Below, one piece after another: positions 1 to 7,112 of a stretch of DNA of 18,055 nucleotides. Each line of letters opens with the position of its first letter. The stretch's first letter is position 1. This stretch comes from Prevotella sp. UBA4339. GTDB lineage: Bacteria > Bacteroidota > Bacteroidia > Bacteroidales > Bacteroidaceae. The translations under genes were made by a program, and so were the position numbers. The DNA is taken from assembly GCA_002393725.1 (NCBI GenBank), contig DGTJ01000034.1, forward strand, positions 1-18,055, in the 5' to 3' direction. Below the pieces are notes generated by a model. That model worked only from the letters and a program-made list of their open reading frames with translations. It was not told where the DNA came from and made no database searches.

Positions 1-534
1 AAGAAGTCGGGTCTGCTCGACTGGCTGCTCGACAGCGTCGAAGTGGTGGCTATAATGTTAGTCGCGGGTGGCGTGTTTATGCTCTACTGTGACAAGCTCT
101 TTAACAAGGGCAGCGATAAGAACAAGGTGAATGAGCACCGTGCGTTTATGATCGGCCTGTTCCAGTGCATCTCAGTCATACCCGGCGTGTCGCGTTCGAT
201 GGCAACCATCGTAGGCGGTATGGCGCAGGGGCTTACCCGCAAGAATGCCGCAGAGTTCTCGTTCTTCCTGGCTGTGCCCACGATGGCAGGAGCAACACTC
301 CTCGACCTGCTCGACCTGCTGAAGGAAGATACGTCGTGGGCCACTGCTCATAACATCACGATGCTGATCTTCGGCAGTGTAGTGGCTTTCATCGTTGCGC
401 TGCTCGCCATGAAGTGGTTTGTAGGCTTTCTCGCTAAATACGGGTTCAAGGCCTTTGGTTACTACCGCATCGTAGTAGGCATCATCATCATCGTGCTGCT
501 GCTGACTGGGCATTCACTCGTAATGGTTGACTGA
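1..534 (+). CDS. uppP: Undecaprenyl-diphosphatase UppP (5' end outside window)
   Basis: UppP dephosphorylates undecaprenyl pyrophosphate in the inner membrane, recycling the lipid carrier for peptidoglycan and O-antigen synthesis; loss or gain of it affects bacitracin sensitivity. The frame is open from base 1 and ends at TGA 532-534, leaving 177 residues. The family is usually about 260-280 residues, so roughly the first 90, including the N-terminal active-site region, lie outside the window. The visible part carries the second family motif, IPGVSRSMATIVGG, followed by AEFSFFLAVP, and several hydrophobic membrane segments including a C-terminal one rich in Ile/Val/Leu. The position that is Gly in many family members (SRSG) is Met here. 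An internal GTG at 43 is only a truncated reading, not a start. The stop overlaps the truB ATG (TGATG), which implies translational coupling. The family call is secure. Confidence 0.93.
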   Translation, partial: KKSGLLDWLLDSVEVVAIMLVAGGVFMLYCDKLFNKGSDKNKVNEHRAFMIGLFQCISVIPGVSRSMATIVGGMAQGLTRKNAAEFSFFLAVPTMAGATLLDLLDLLKEDTSWATAHNITMLIFGSVVAFIVALLAMKWFVGFLAKYGFKAFGYYRIVVGIIIIVLLLTGHSLVMVD

Positions 535-1250
535 TGAACTTTCACGAGGGAGCCTACATATATATCAACAAGCCCTATCGCATGTCAAGCTTTGGGGCTC
601 TTGCCCATATCCGCTATCTTGTATCTAAGAAGCTGCACGTAAAGCGGGTGAAGATGGGTCATGCCGGAACGCTCGACCCTCTGGCCACAGGAGTGCTGAT
701 ACTCTGCACGGGGAGGGCCACCAAGCAGATAGAGCGCCTGCAGCAGCACACCAAGGAGTACACTGCGACATTGCAGTTGGGGGCTACCACACCGAGCTAC
801 GACATGGAGCACGAGGTGGATGAGAGATATCCCACCGAACATGTCACAAGAGAACTGATAGAGAAGACCATCCCTCAGTTTGTCGGTGATATCCAGCAGG
901 TACCGCCATTGTTCTCTGCAGTGATGGTAGACGGGGATAGGGCATACAAGATGGCAAGAAAAGGTCAGGAGGTGGAGCTGGCGGCCAAGACGGTGCATAT
1001 CGACGAGCTCGAACTGACAGCCTTTGATGCAGAGAAGATGCAGATGAGCATACGGGTGGTGTGTGGCAAGGGTACGTATATCCGTTCGCTCGCACGCGAC
1101 ATCGGTGAGGCCCTTCACAGCGGGGCTTATCTCACGTCGCTCTGCAGAACCAGGGTGGGGGATGTGAGGATAGAAGACTGTCTTACCTTCGACAATTTCC
1201 CCGAATGGCTCGACGCCCAAGACATTGAAGATGAAATAAAGAATAAATAA
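534..1250 (+). CDS. truB: tRNA pseudouridine(55) synthase TruB
   Basis: TruB isomerises U55 to pseudouridine in the T-loop of most tRNAs in the cytoplasm. The protein has 238 residues. The catalytic-loop signature GHAGTLDPLATGVL spans residues 42-55, with the nucleophile Asp48, the same number as in E. coli TruB. Other family landmarks are the KEYTA segment near residue 78, a PPLFSA(V/M) stretch near residue 123, and CGKGTYIRSLARDIG near residue 178. It is shorter than E. coli TruB (314 residues), ending after the TruB C-terminal segment without a PUA domain; to my knowledge this short form is common in Bacteroidota. The ATG overlaps the uppP stop by one base, and queA follows after 14 bp, so it lies inside an operon. 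No Shine-Dalgarno sequence is visible, as expected for the phylum. Confidence 0.95.
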   Translation: MNFHEGAYIYINKPYRMSSFGALAHIRYLVSKKLHVKRVKMGHAGTLDPLATGVLILCTGRATKQIERLQQHTKEYTATLQLGATTPSYDMEHEVDERYPTEHVTRELIEKTIPQFVGDIQQVPPLFSAVMVDGDRAYKMARKGQEVELAAKTVHIDELELTAFDAEKMQMSIRVVCGKGTYIRSLARDIGEALHSGAYLTSLCRTRVGDVRIEDCLTFDNFPEWLDAQDIEDEIKNK

Positions 1251-1264
1251 TAGTATATATTTCG

Positions 1265-2383
1265 ATGAAGTTATCACAGTTTAAGTTTAAATTACCAGAG
1301 GATCAGGTAGCCCTCGAACCTTCCTATCATCGTGACGAGTGCCGTTTGATGGTTATTCATCGCAAGAGCGGCAAGATCGAGATGACCAAGAAGGACGAGA
1401 ATGGTGAGGAGATGAAAGATGAAGACGGTAATCCCGTATATCTTGATTTCCGTAATATCCTCGATTATTTCGATGAGAACGACGTGTTCGTGTTTAACGA
1501 TACTCAGGTGTTTCCCGCGCGTCTCTACGGCACAAAGGAAAAGACTGATGCCAAGATAGAGGTGTTCCTGCTGCGTGAGCTCAATGCCGAGCTCCGCTTG
1601 TGGGACGTGCTTGTAGAGCCGGCACGAAAGATCCGTATAGGTAATAAGCTCTTCTTTGAGGATGACGGCCCGATGGTGGCAGAGGTCATCGACAACACAA
1701 CGAGCCGTGGGCGGACACTCAGGTTCCTCTACGACTGCCCTCATGACGAATTTAAGCGTGAGCTCTTCGCTCTCGGCGAGGCTCCGTTACCCAGATATAT
1801 CGTTGACAAGCGCCCTGCTACAGAAGAGGACATGGAGCGCTTCCAGACTATCTATGCCAAAAATGAGGGGGCTGTTACTGCTCCTGCTTCCGGACTCCAT
1901 TTCAGTCGCGAGTTGATGAAGCGTATGGAGATCAGGGGTATCAATTTCGCCTTTATTACCGTTCATTGCGGACTCGGCAATTTTGAGGCTATAGAGGTCG
2001 AGGATCTTACCAAGCATAAGATGGGCTCTGAGCAGGTGATCATCGGGCATGAGGCATGTGAGATTGTCAACAATGCCAAAAATGAAGGCCGTCGCGTCTG
2101 TGTCGTTGGTGTCAGCACGGCTCGCGCTACAGAGTCGTCGGTGGGCACTGACGGTATGCTCAAGGAGTTTGACGGGTGGACAAATAAGTTCATCTTCCCG
2201 CCGTATGACTTTGGTATGGCCAATGCCATGATTGGTAACTTCTATCATCCTGAGTCGACGATGATGATGACAGAGTGCTCTTTCGGTGGATACGAACTCG
2301 TATATGATGCATATAAGAAGGCAGTGAAGAACGGATATAAGTTCGGATGCTACGGCGATGCAATGCTGATTCTCGACGATTAG
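1265..2383 (+). CDS. queA: S-adenosylmethionine:tRNA ribosyltransferase-isomerase QueA
   Basis: QueA transfers and isomerises the ribosyl group of S-adenosylmethionine onto 7-aminomethyl-7-deazaguanine in tRNA to give epoxyqueuosine, the penultimate step of queuosine synthesis. It has 372 residues. Family landmarks are FNDTQVFPARL (residues 77-87), EAPLPRYI near 172-179, YAKNEGAVTAPASGLHF (197-213) and a C-terminal YGDAMLI. It is about 16 residues longer than the E. coli enzyme; much of the extra length is an acidic insert at residues 43-57 (Glu/Asp/Gly/Asn rich) in the N-terminal region. The ATG at 1265 follows truB by 14 bp of AT-rich sequence with no SD, and folK starts 24 bp after the stop. 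With truB upstream, two tRNA-modification genes share one transcript. No other queuosine genes are in the window. Confidence 0.95.
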   Translation: MKLSQFKFKLPEDQVALEPSYHRDECRLMVIHRKSGKIEMTKKDENGEEMKDEDGNPVYLDFRNILDYFDENDVFVFNDTQVFPARLYGTKEKTDAKIEVFLLRELNAELRLWDVLVEPARKIRIGNKLFFEDDGPMVAEVIDNTTSRGRTLRFLYDCPHDEFKRELFALGEAPLPRYIVDKRPATEEDMERFQTIYAKNEGAVTAPASGLHFSRELMKRMEIRGINFAFITVHCGLGNFEAIEVEDLTKHKMGSEQVIIGHEACEIVNNAKNEGRRVCVVGVSTARATESSVGTDGMLKEFDGWTNKFIFPPYDFGMANAMIGNFYHPESTMMMTECSFGGYELVYDAYKKAVKNGYKFGCYGDAMLILDD

Positions 2384-2407
2384 ACATTTATACAGATAGG
2401 TGATCTG

Positions 2408-2842
2408 ATGGGAATGCATAAGGTTTATCTGGGGCTGGGGAGCAATCTCGGCGAGAGAGAAGAGACTATCAGGAAGGCTATAGCAATGATAGAAGAAAAG
2501 GTGGGACTGGTGATTCGCCAGTCCTCTCTTATTGAGACAGAGCCTTGGGGCTTCGAGTCGGGGAATAAATTCCTGAATGGGGTCGTCCTTTGTGAGACAG
2601 ATCTTTCAACGAGGCAGGTTCTTCGGACTACTCAGGCAATTGAGCGTGCGTTGGGAAGAACCAGCAAAACTGCTACAGCACTGCACTCTCAACCTATAGC
2701 TAAGAAGTATTCTGACCGGCCCATAGATATCGATATTCTACTGTATGATGACCTGAATATCAATGAGCCCGACCTGAAGATTCCGCATCCCCTGATGTAT
2801 GAACGCGATTTCGTGATGATACCCCTGAAAGAGATACAATAA
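2408..2842 (+). CDS. folK: 2-amino-4-hydroxy-6-hydroxymethyldihydropteridine pyrophosphokinase (HPPK)
   Basis: HPPK transfers pyrophosphate from ATP to 6-hydroxymethyl-7,8-dihydropterin in cytoplasmic folate synthesis. The protein has 144 residues. It opens with the family signature YLGLGSNLGERE (residues 7-18), has a TEPWGFE substrate-loop segment near residue 44, and contains the HPPK signature DRPIDIDILLY (103-113), in which Asp107 and Asp109 match the two Mg-binding aspartates. A basic, Ser/Thr-rich loop precedes that signature (residues 86-102). The ATG at 2408 was chosen because it gives a short leader after queA and a weak GATAGGTGAT purine stretch lies upstream; the ATG at 2414 would lose only two residues and cannot be excluded. 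It is the last gene of the uppP-truB-queA-folK run and is followed by a strong hairpin. Confidence 0.94.
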   Translation: MGMHKVYLGLGSNLGEREETIRKAIAMIEEKVGLVIRQSSLIETEPWGFESGNKFLNGVVLCETDLSTRQVLRTTQAIERALGRTSKTATALHSQPIAKKYSDRPIDIDILLYDDLNINEPDLKIPHPLMYERDFVMIPLKEIQ

Positions 2843-2884
2843 AAAAAGCCTCGCACTTCTGCGAGGCTTGATTTTTCTCTTTTT
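2841..2884. terminator. Bidirectional intrinsic terminator between folK and rpsO
   Basis: A perfect 10-bp stem is formed by AAGCCTCGCA (2846-2855) and TGCGAGGCTT (2860-2869) around a CTTC loop. A run of A lies on its left (2841-2847) and GATTTTTCTCTTTTTG on its right. Read on plus it ends folK with a U-rich tail; read on minus it ends rpsO with a seven-U tail. It sits between two convergent genes, exactly where a shared terminator is expected. Confidence 0.92.
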
Positions 2885-2888
2885 GCTT

Positions 2889-3158
2889 TTATTTGCGGAG
2901 GCCAAGAGCCTTTACAATAGCACGATAGCGATTGATATCGTTAACGTAGAGATACTTCAGCAGCTTACGGCGCTTACCTACCATCATGGTCAGTGAGCGG
3001 GCGGTGTTGTGATCCTTGCGATTCTTCTTCAGGTGCTCTGTCAGGTGAGAGATGCGATAGCTGAACAGTGCAATCTGTGCTTCTGCAGAACCGGTATCAG
3101 TTGTGCTCTTGCCATACTGACCGAAGATCTCCTGCTTTTTTGCTTTGTCGAGATACAT
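2889..3158 (-). CDS. rpsO: 30S ribosomal protein S15
   Basis: S15 is a primary 16S rRNA-binding protein of the 30S platform and contacts the 23S rRNA in an intersubunit bridge. The 89 residues equal the length of the E. coli protein. Typical features are the DTGSAEAQIALF segment (residues 21-32), ISHLTEHLKKNRKDHNTARSL and a basic GKRRKLLKYL stretch, ending KALGLRK. The gene stands alone on the minus strand with its own promoter (boxes at 3270-3301). The leader of roughly 100 nt is long for a small gene and could hold a site for S15 autoregulation, which is known in other bacteria but not shown here. Just before the ATG the leader is AT-rich and lacks an SD. The gene converges on folK across a shared terminator. 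Confidence 0.97.
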   Translation of the reverse strand: MYLDKAKKQEIFGQYGKSTTDTGSAEAQIALFSYRISHLTEHLKKNRKDHNTARSLTMMVGKRRKLLKYLYVNDINRYRAIVKALGLRK

Positions 3159-3269
3159 AATTTTTAATGTGATTAAATGTTGTGCAATAACATCTTTCAG
3201 ACGCTTCTATCTGCCTAATCACGTGCGATTTACGTCATCAAATGCTCCGGATTTTCCGAAATGCGGCTG

Positions 3270-3301
3270 CAAAGGTACGAATAATCTTGCAGATAACCAA
3301 A
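3270..3301 (-). promoter_or_regulatory. Bacteroides-type promoter of rpsO
   Basis: On the minus strand a TTTG box (plus 3298-3301) and TACCTTTG (plus 3270-3277) are separated by 20 bp, which fits the Bacteroides -33/-7 consensus TTTG / TAnnTTTG. The predicted start is a few bases downstream, near 3265, giving a leader of about 105 nt. The -33 box begins only 11 bp after the stop codon of the upstream GH43 gene. Confidence 0.8.
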
Positions 3302-3312
3302 TTATTTCCTGA

Positions 3313-4383
3313 TTATTTTTTCCCAAGCCGCTTCTCCAGTCTTTTGTACTCCTTCTTGGTGAGGCGCATGAACGATCCGTGCTGAGGTGCCTTGACGCCT
3401 TCTATATTGCGTGGAGAATGGAAATTACGCATGTTCTCGTCTGCTAAGCATAAGCGGTAGTTCTTGGGGTTCGACGAATACTCAATATAGGCTATCACCC
3501 ATGTCTTCTGCCCAGGCAGCTGGAAGGCACTTACGCCCTCACACTTCTTATTGCCCTCGAAGTTGACATAGTCGTCTTCCACCGGCTCGCCCCAAGGTCC
3601 GGTCAGTTTTGGGGCGGTGGCTGTAAAGAGTCCGGGCTTGCCTCCCTCCTTCTTTATCATCATGTGCCACAGACCATCTGCCTCTACCCAGTTGATGTCG
3701 GCATCGATGGTGGCATAGCCCCAGTCGAAGAGCAGGCGAGGCTGAGTGAGTGTGGTAAACGACTCGTCGGCATAGGAGTAGTACATACGGTCGTATTTCT
3801 CCTCACCTCGGTTCCACATAGAGTAATACACCATATAGCCTCCTTTCTTGCCGTCGGGCCAGACGTAGTCTTCGTCCCACACAATTTGAGGGGCCCATAC
3901 GCGATTGATGGTCTTCCAGTTCTTGTAGACGCTTTCATCCGAAGGGTTGGAGAAGATGCCGGTTCCCTTGCGATAGTCGAATGTCACTGATTTCCAATTT
4001 ATCAGATCATCGCTGGTGAGTAGGTCGATGCCATAGTTGTCCCATGTCTCAATCTTCCCGAGCCGATCTCTTGCTCCCACATTCATGTCTGTGCAGACCA
4101 TCAGGTAGCCCTTCCCGTCATGCCTGCGGCAGATGTAGGCATCCCGGGTAGCCCCCTCGATACGTGCATGCTCGGCGTCGCTGAAGACAGAGTCGCCATC
4201 GAGCAGGTCATGATAGTGGAACCCGTCGCGGCTGAGTGCGAAGGCTGTCCAAGCCCGCCCGCGCTCGTTCATGTGGCAATAGAGGAAACCGTAGTCGCCC
4301 TTCTGCAAGTTCCCCTTCTGGGCCATAACCGTTGAGGGATGCGACAACAGTACCATTAGAAGTAATAATAGTAATTGTTTCAT
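3313..4383 (-). CDS. Secreted glycoside hydrolase, GH43-like five-bladed propeller
   Basis: The likely role is hydrolysis of arabinose- or xylose-containing plant glycans outside the cytoplasm; the substrate cannot be read from sequence. The 356 residues begin with a Sec signal peptide (poly-Leu core, residues 4-13, probable cleavage after VMA at 21). GH43-like landmarks appear in order: RDAYI with Asp81 as candidate general base, WAPQIVWD (163-170) followed by GGYMVYYS, TIDADINW with Asp227 as candidate pKa-modulating residue, CEGVSAF with Glu282 as candidate general acid, and a late APQHGSF whose His matches the conserved propeller-centre histidine. No carbohydrate-binding module follows, and there is no susC/susD pair in the window, so this is not part of a classical polysaccharide locus here. 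The gene lies 26 bp behind a lipoprotein gene and is probably co-transcribed with it. The family call is fairly firm; the catalytic residue assignment is inferred from motif spacing. Confidence 0.82.
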   Translation of the reverse strand: MKQLLLLLLMVLLSHPSTVMAQKGNLQKGDYGFLYCHMNERGRAWTAFALSRDGFHYHDLLDGDSVFSDAEHARIEGATRDAYICRRHDGKGYLMVCTDMNVGARDRLGKIETWDNYGIDLLTSDDLINWKSVTFDYRKGTGIFSNPSDESVYKNWKTINRVWAPQIVWDEDYVWPDGKKGGYMVYYSMWNRGEEKYDRMYYSYADESFTTLTQPRLLFDWGYATIDADINWVEADGLWHMMIKKEGGKPGLFTATAPKLTGPWGEPVEDDYVNFEGNKKCEGVSAFQLPGQKTWVIAYIEYSSNPKNYRLCLADENMRNFHSPRNIEGVKAPQHGSFMRLTKKEYKRLEKRLGKK

Positions 4384-4409
4384 AATAGTTGGAAGTTTGT
4401 TTCTATAAT

Positions 4410-5159
4410 CTATTTCTCTTTGTCTTTTCTGTAATATCCCTGTTCGTGATCCTTGAAGCGGAGTCGGAGAGAGTCTCGGCGCAGCAGTACGATGTCGGCT
4501 GTATCAGTACTTATGATCTGCTGTTCTCCGAGAGTGTCGCGACGGGTCTCGCTCAGGAGTATGTGTCCGTTGTAGATGTTCCACATGCGATAGCGCTTGA
4601 CTTCAGGATACTCGACAGGGATCCTGTTGCGCTCATTGCTGGGTGGGACGCCTATGGTGCGTGCTATATGTTCGCTGAGTAACTCTATGCCGTATTCACG
4701 TGGTTGCAGCCATTTCTTGAGCAGTGAGTCAGGAAAGTCTTTTGGCAGGCGTGGCGTGCCGTCGGAAGGACTTCCTACGCGCAGACGCAATTGCGGTTGC
4801 ACCTCATAGCACCATTGTCCCTTGAGCCGTTCGAGGTTGATGACCATTTCTGCTACTGATTTGTTGCTGTCGTTGAGAATCACTGCAACCTCGTCGCCAA
4901 GGTCAGGACGGCCAAAGACACGATGGCTTTCGCGTGCATTGAGGATGTCGATGGTGTCAGGATCTCCTCCGGAAAAGGGAAGGTACACCAGTATGGAGTC
5001 GGTGCTGCCGTCGCATGCAAGACCGTAAACGGCAGAATCGCCAGGCAGGCGCTGTTCTACATTATACCCTGACATCCCTTGCTCAGATGGGTTGATTGAT
5101 GAGGTACATGATGCTATCATCAGTAGTGCTATTATTGATAAAAAAGAGCCTTGTTTCAT
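4410..5159 (-). CDS. Lipoprotein of unknown function
   Basis: I do not recognise a named family. The 249-residue product starts with a signal peptide ending in LLMIASC, a lipobox with the lipidated Cys at residue 18, followed by TSSINPSE; the acidic surface-export signal known from some Bacteroidota lipoproteins is not obvious there. The mature part seems to have two regions. Residues about 30-125 contain alternating hydrophobic strands (AVYGLACDG, DSILVYLPF, DEVAVILND). Residues about 125-249 start at GQWCYEV and end with strand-like pieces such as HILLSETRRD and ADIVLLRRDSLRLRF. The pattern could be a lipocalin-like beta barrel, but that is a guess. It has its own promoter box just upstream and is followed after 26 bp by the GH43 gene, so it may act with that enzyme at the envelope. 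Confidence 0.75.
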   Translation of the reverse strand: MKQGSFLSIIALLMIASCTSSINPSEQGMSGYNVEQRLPGDSAVYGLACDGSTDSILVYLPFSGGDPDTIDILNARESHRVFGRPDLGDEVAVILNDSNKSVAEMVINLERLKGQWCYEVQPQLRLRVGSPSDGTPRLPKDFPDSLLKKWLQPREYGIELLSEHIARTIGVPPSNERNRIPVEYPEVKRYRMWNIYNGHILLSETRRDTLGEQQIISTDTADIVLLRRDSLRLRFKDHEQGYYRKDKEK

Positions 5160-5181
5160 ATGAATAAGTATTATTTTGGGG

Positions 5182-5189
5182 CAAAGATA
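5182..5189 (-). promoter_or_regulatory. Probable -7 box for the lipoprotein-GH43 operon
   Basis: TATCTTTG on the minus strand (plus strand caaagata) matches TAnnTTTG and lies 22 bp before the lipoprotein ATG, giving a leader of about 19 nt. No clean TTTG is found at the expected -33 distance, so the match is partial. It faces away from the carboxyltransferase promoter in a 129-bp intergenic region. Confidence 0.6.
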
Positions 5190-5243
5190 GTCAAAATATC
5201 AAAAAAAGTGGCTTTAAATTGTGTATTTTTCGAATATTTTATC

Positions 5244-5251
5244 TATTTTTG
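5244..5251 (+). promoter_or_regulatory. Probable -7 box for the carboxyltransferase gene
   Basis: TATTTTTG matches the Bacteroides TAnnTTTG box and lies 37 bp before the ATG at 5289. A loose ATTG (5218-5221) sits 22 bp upstream as a possible -33 element. The region is AT-rich and shared with the divergent lipoprotein promoter. Confidence 0.6.
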
Positions 5252-5288
5252 TGGTCTGCAAGTATACAACTAACGGAATATATCAAAT

Positions 5289-7064
5289 ATGAAGAAAAAG
5301 ATTCAGTTCAGTCTCGTGTACCGAGACATGTGGCAGAGCTCAGGTAAGTTCCAGCCTCGTAAAGATCAGTTAGAGCGTATTGCTCCGGTGATTATCGATA
5401 TGGGTTGTTTTAGTCGTGTTGAGACTAACGGTGGTGCTTTTGAGCAGGTAAACCTGATGGCAGGAGAGAACCCCAACCTGGCAGTACGTGCTTTCTGCAA
5501 GCCATTCAATGAGGCCGGTATCAAGACTCATATGCTCGACCGCGGACTCAATGCCCTCCGGATGTATCCTGTGCCCGATGACGTGCGCGCGTTAATGTAT
5601 AAGGTGAAGCATGCTCAGGGAGTGGATATACCCCGTATCTTCTGCGGTCTTAATGACACACGCAATATCATCCCTTCAATCAAGTGGGCTAAGGAGGCAG
5701 GGATGACCCCACAGGCCACACTCTGTATCACCACAAGTCCGGTGCATACTGTAGAGTATTACTCGAAGATTGCTGATGAGGTGATTGCCGCAGGAGCAGA
5801 GGAGATCTGCCTGAAGGATATGGCAGGTATCGGCCAGCCGGCAATGCTGGGAGCTCTCACAAAGGCTATCAAGACGAAGCATCCGGACATTATCATACAG
5901 TATCACGGCCATTCCGGACCGGGACTCTCGATGGCATCTATCCTTGAGGTATGCAACAATGGTGCCGACATCATCGACACCGCTATTGAGCCATTGAGCT
6001 GGGGTAAGGTGCATCCTGACGTAATCTCTGTTCAGTCGATGCTGAAGAATGAGGGCTTCGAGGTGGCAGAGATAAACATGAATGCCTACATGCAGGCACG
6101 TACCCTCACTCAAGAGTTTATCGACGACTGGCTCGGATATTTTATCAACCCAGCCAATAAGCACATGTCATCACTTCTCTTAGGTAGTGGTCTGCCGGGT
6201 GGCATGATGGGATCAATGATGGCCGACCTCGGTCCGATTCAGACAATGATCAACAAGTTGCGCGAGAAGAAGGGTGAGTCGATACTTACAATGGACGACA
6301 TGCTTGTAAAGCTGTTCAACGAGGTTGAGTATGTATGGCCTAAGGTCGGTTATCCCCCACTTGTGACACCATTCTCCCAGTACACCAAGAATATTGCCCT
6401 GATGAACCTGCTTACGATGGAGCAGGGCAAGGGCCGTTACGTTATGATGGATGATGCTATATGGGGCATGATTCTCGGCAAGAGCGGTAAAGTGCCCGGC
6501 GAGATCGATCCGGAGCTCGTAGAACTTGCCAAGAAGCAGAATCGTGAATTTACCGATGCCGACCCGCATACCCTTATTCCAAATGCTCTCGAAGGCTTCA
6601 AGAAGGAGATGGACGAGAACGGCTGGGACTATGGACAGGACGACGAGGAACTCTTCGAGCTCGCAATGCATCCAGAGCAGTATCGCCCATTCCGTAGCGG
6701 TCAGGCCAAGAAGCAGCTTCTGGCTGACATACAGAAGGCCAAGGATGCCAAGCTCGGTGGCGGAAAGAAGATCTCCAAGGAGGAGATCGATGCTCTCAAG
6801 CATGCTAAGGCCGATGCGGTTAAGGTGCCTGTTGCAGGACAGCTCCTCTGGGGATTCGGAGGCGAAGGCGTAATGGCACCTTGTGTGGAGCCATACATTG
6901 GGCAGAAGTACAAGGAAAACGATACATTCTGCTACCTGCAGACCAAGTGGGGAGAGATCATAGAGATTCCTGCAGCCTTAGGTGGAAAGCTGGTTGATAT
7001 CAGTGTCAAGCCTGGACAGAATGTGCGTCAGAACGATACTATCGCTTGGATAGAAAGAGAATAA
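5289..7064 (+). CDS. OadA/PycB-family carboxyltransferase with atypical biotinyl domain
   Basis: Family members move a carboxyl group between biotin and oxaloacetate/pyruvate, as oxaloacetate decarboxylase alpha or pyruvate carboxylase subunit B. In 591 residues the N-terminal HMGL-like barrel shows RDMWQS with Asp13 (usual motif RDAHQS), CLKDMAG with Lys176 (the lysine carbamylated in relatives) and HGHSG with His206/His208, so the metal ligands are kept. The conserved PYC_OADA region follows, with LPGGMMG (302-308) and GYPPLVTPFSQ (354-364). A Lys/Ala linker leads to a C-terminal biotinyl-like domain (about 511-591). There the usual (E)AMKM is LQTKWGE; Lys553 aligns with the biotinylated lysine but Ala, Met and Met are gone. 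No membrane beta/gamma subunits or biotin carboxylase gene are adjacent, so the gene stands alone with its own promoter. Whether it is biotinylated, and which reaction it performs, are open. Confidence 0.85.
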   Translation: MKKKIQFSLVYRDMWQSSGKFQPRKDQLERIAPVIIDMGCFSRVETNGGAFEQVNLMAGENPNLAVRAFCKPFNEAGIKTHMLDRGLNALRMYPVPDDVRALMYKVKHAQGVDIPRIFCGLNDTRNIIPSIKWAKEAGMTPQATLCITTSPVHTVEYYSKIADEVIAAGAEEICLKDMAGIGQPAMLGALTKAIKTKHPDIIIQYHGHSGPGLSMASILEVCNNGADIIDTAIEPLSWGKVHPDVISVQSMLKNEGFEVAEINMNAYMQARTLTQEFIDDWLGYFINPANKHMSSLLLGSGLPGGMMGSMMADLGPIQTMINKLREKKGESILTMDDMLVKLFNEVEYVWPKVGYPPLVTPFSQYTKNIALMNLLTMEQGKGRYVMMDDAIWGMILGKSGKVPGEIDPELVELAKKQNREFTDADPHTLIPNALEGFKKEMDENGWDYGQDDEELFELAMHPEQYRPFRSGQAKKQLLADIQKAKDAKLGGGKKISKEEIDALKHAKADAVKVPVAGQLLWGFGGEGVMAPCVEPYIGQKYKENDTFCYLQTKWGEIIEIPAALGGKLVDISVKPGQNVRQNDTIAWIERE

Positions 7065-7071
7065 CAGCTTT

Positions 7072-7101
7072 TTTTCTCCCTCGCATCTGCGGGGGAGAAA
7101 A
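7072..7101 (+). other. Strong intercistronic hairpin between the carboxyltransferase and HD genes
   Basis: A 13-bp stem (7072-7084 with 7089-7101, including one T:G wobble) encloses an ATCT loop. It occupies most of the 48-bp gap between the genes and ends 11 bp before the HD gene ATG. No T-run follows on either strand, so it is not a classical intrinsic terminator; it could protect the 3' end of the upstream message or attenuate read-through. The structure is seen in sequence, the role is inferred. Confidence 0.6.
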
Positions 7102-7112
7102 CTTATATACTT

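Noticed and set aside
43..534. Internal GTG as the start of uppP
   Set aside because: The frame is open to base 1 and the protein would be far too short; the real start lies outside the window.
585..1277. 230-residue minus-strand open frame opposite truB
   Set aside because: It lies wholly opposite a well-conserved gene, has no recognisable motif and no promoter; it is a coding shadow.
1787..2419. 210-residue minus-strand open frame opposite queA
   Set aside because: It is opposite the conserved C-terminal half of QueA and shows no family motif.
3313..5159. Polysaccharide utilisation locus
   Set aside because: Only a GH43-like gene and a lipoprotein are present; there is no susC/susD-like pair or sensor nearby.
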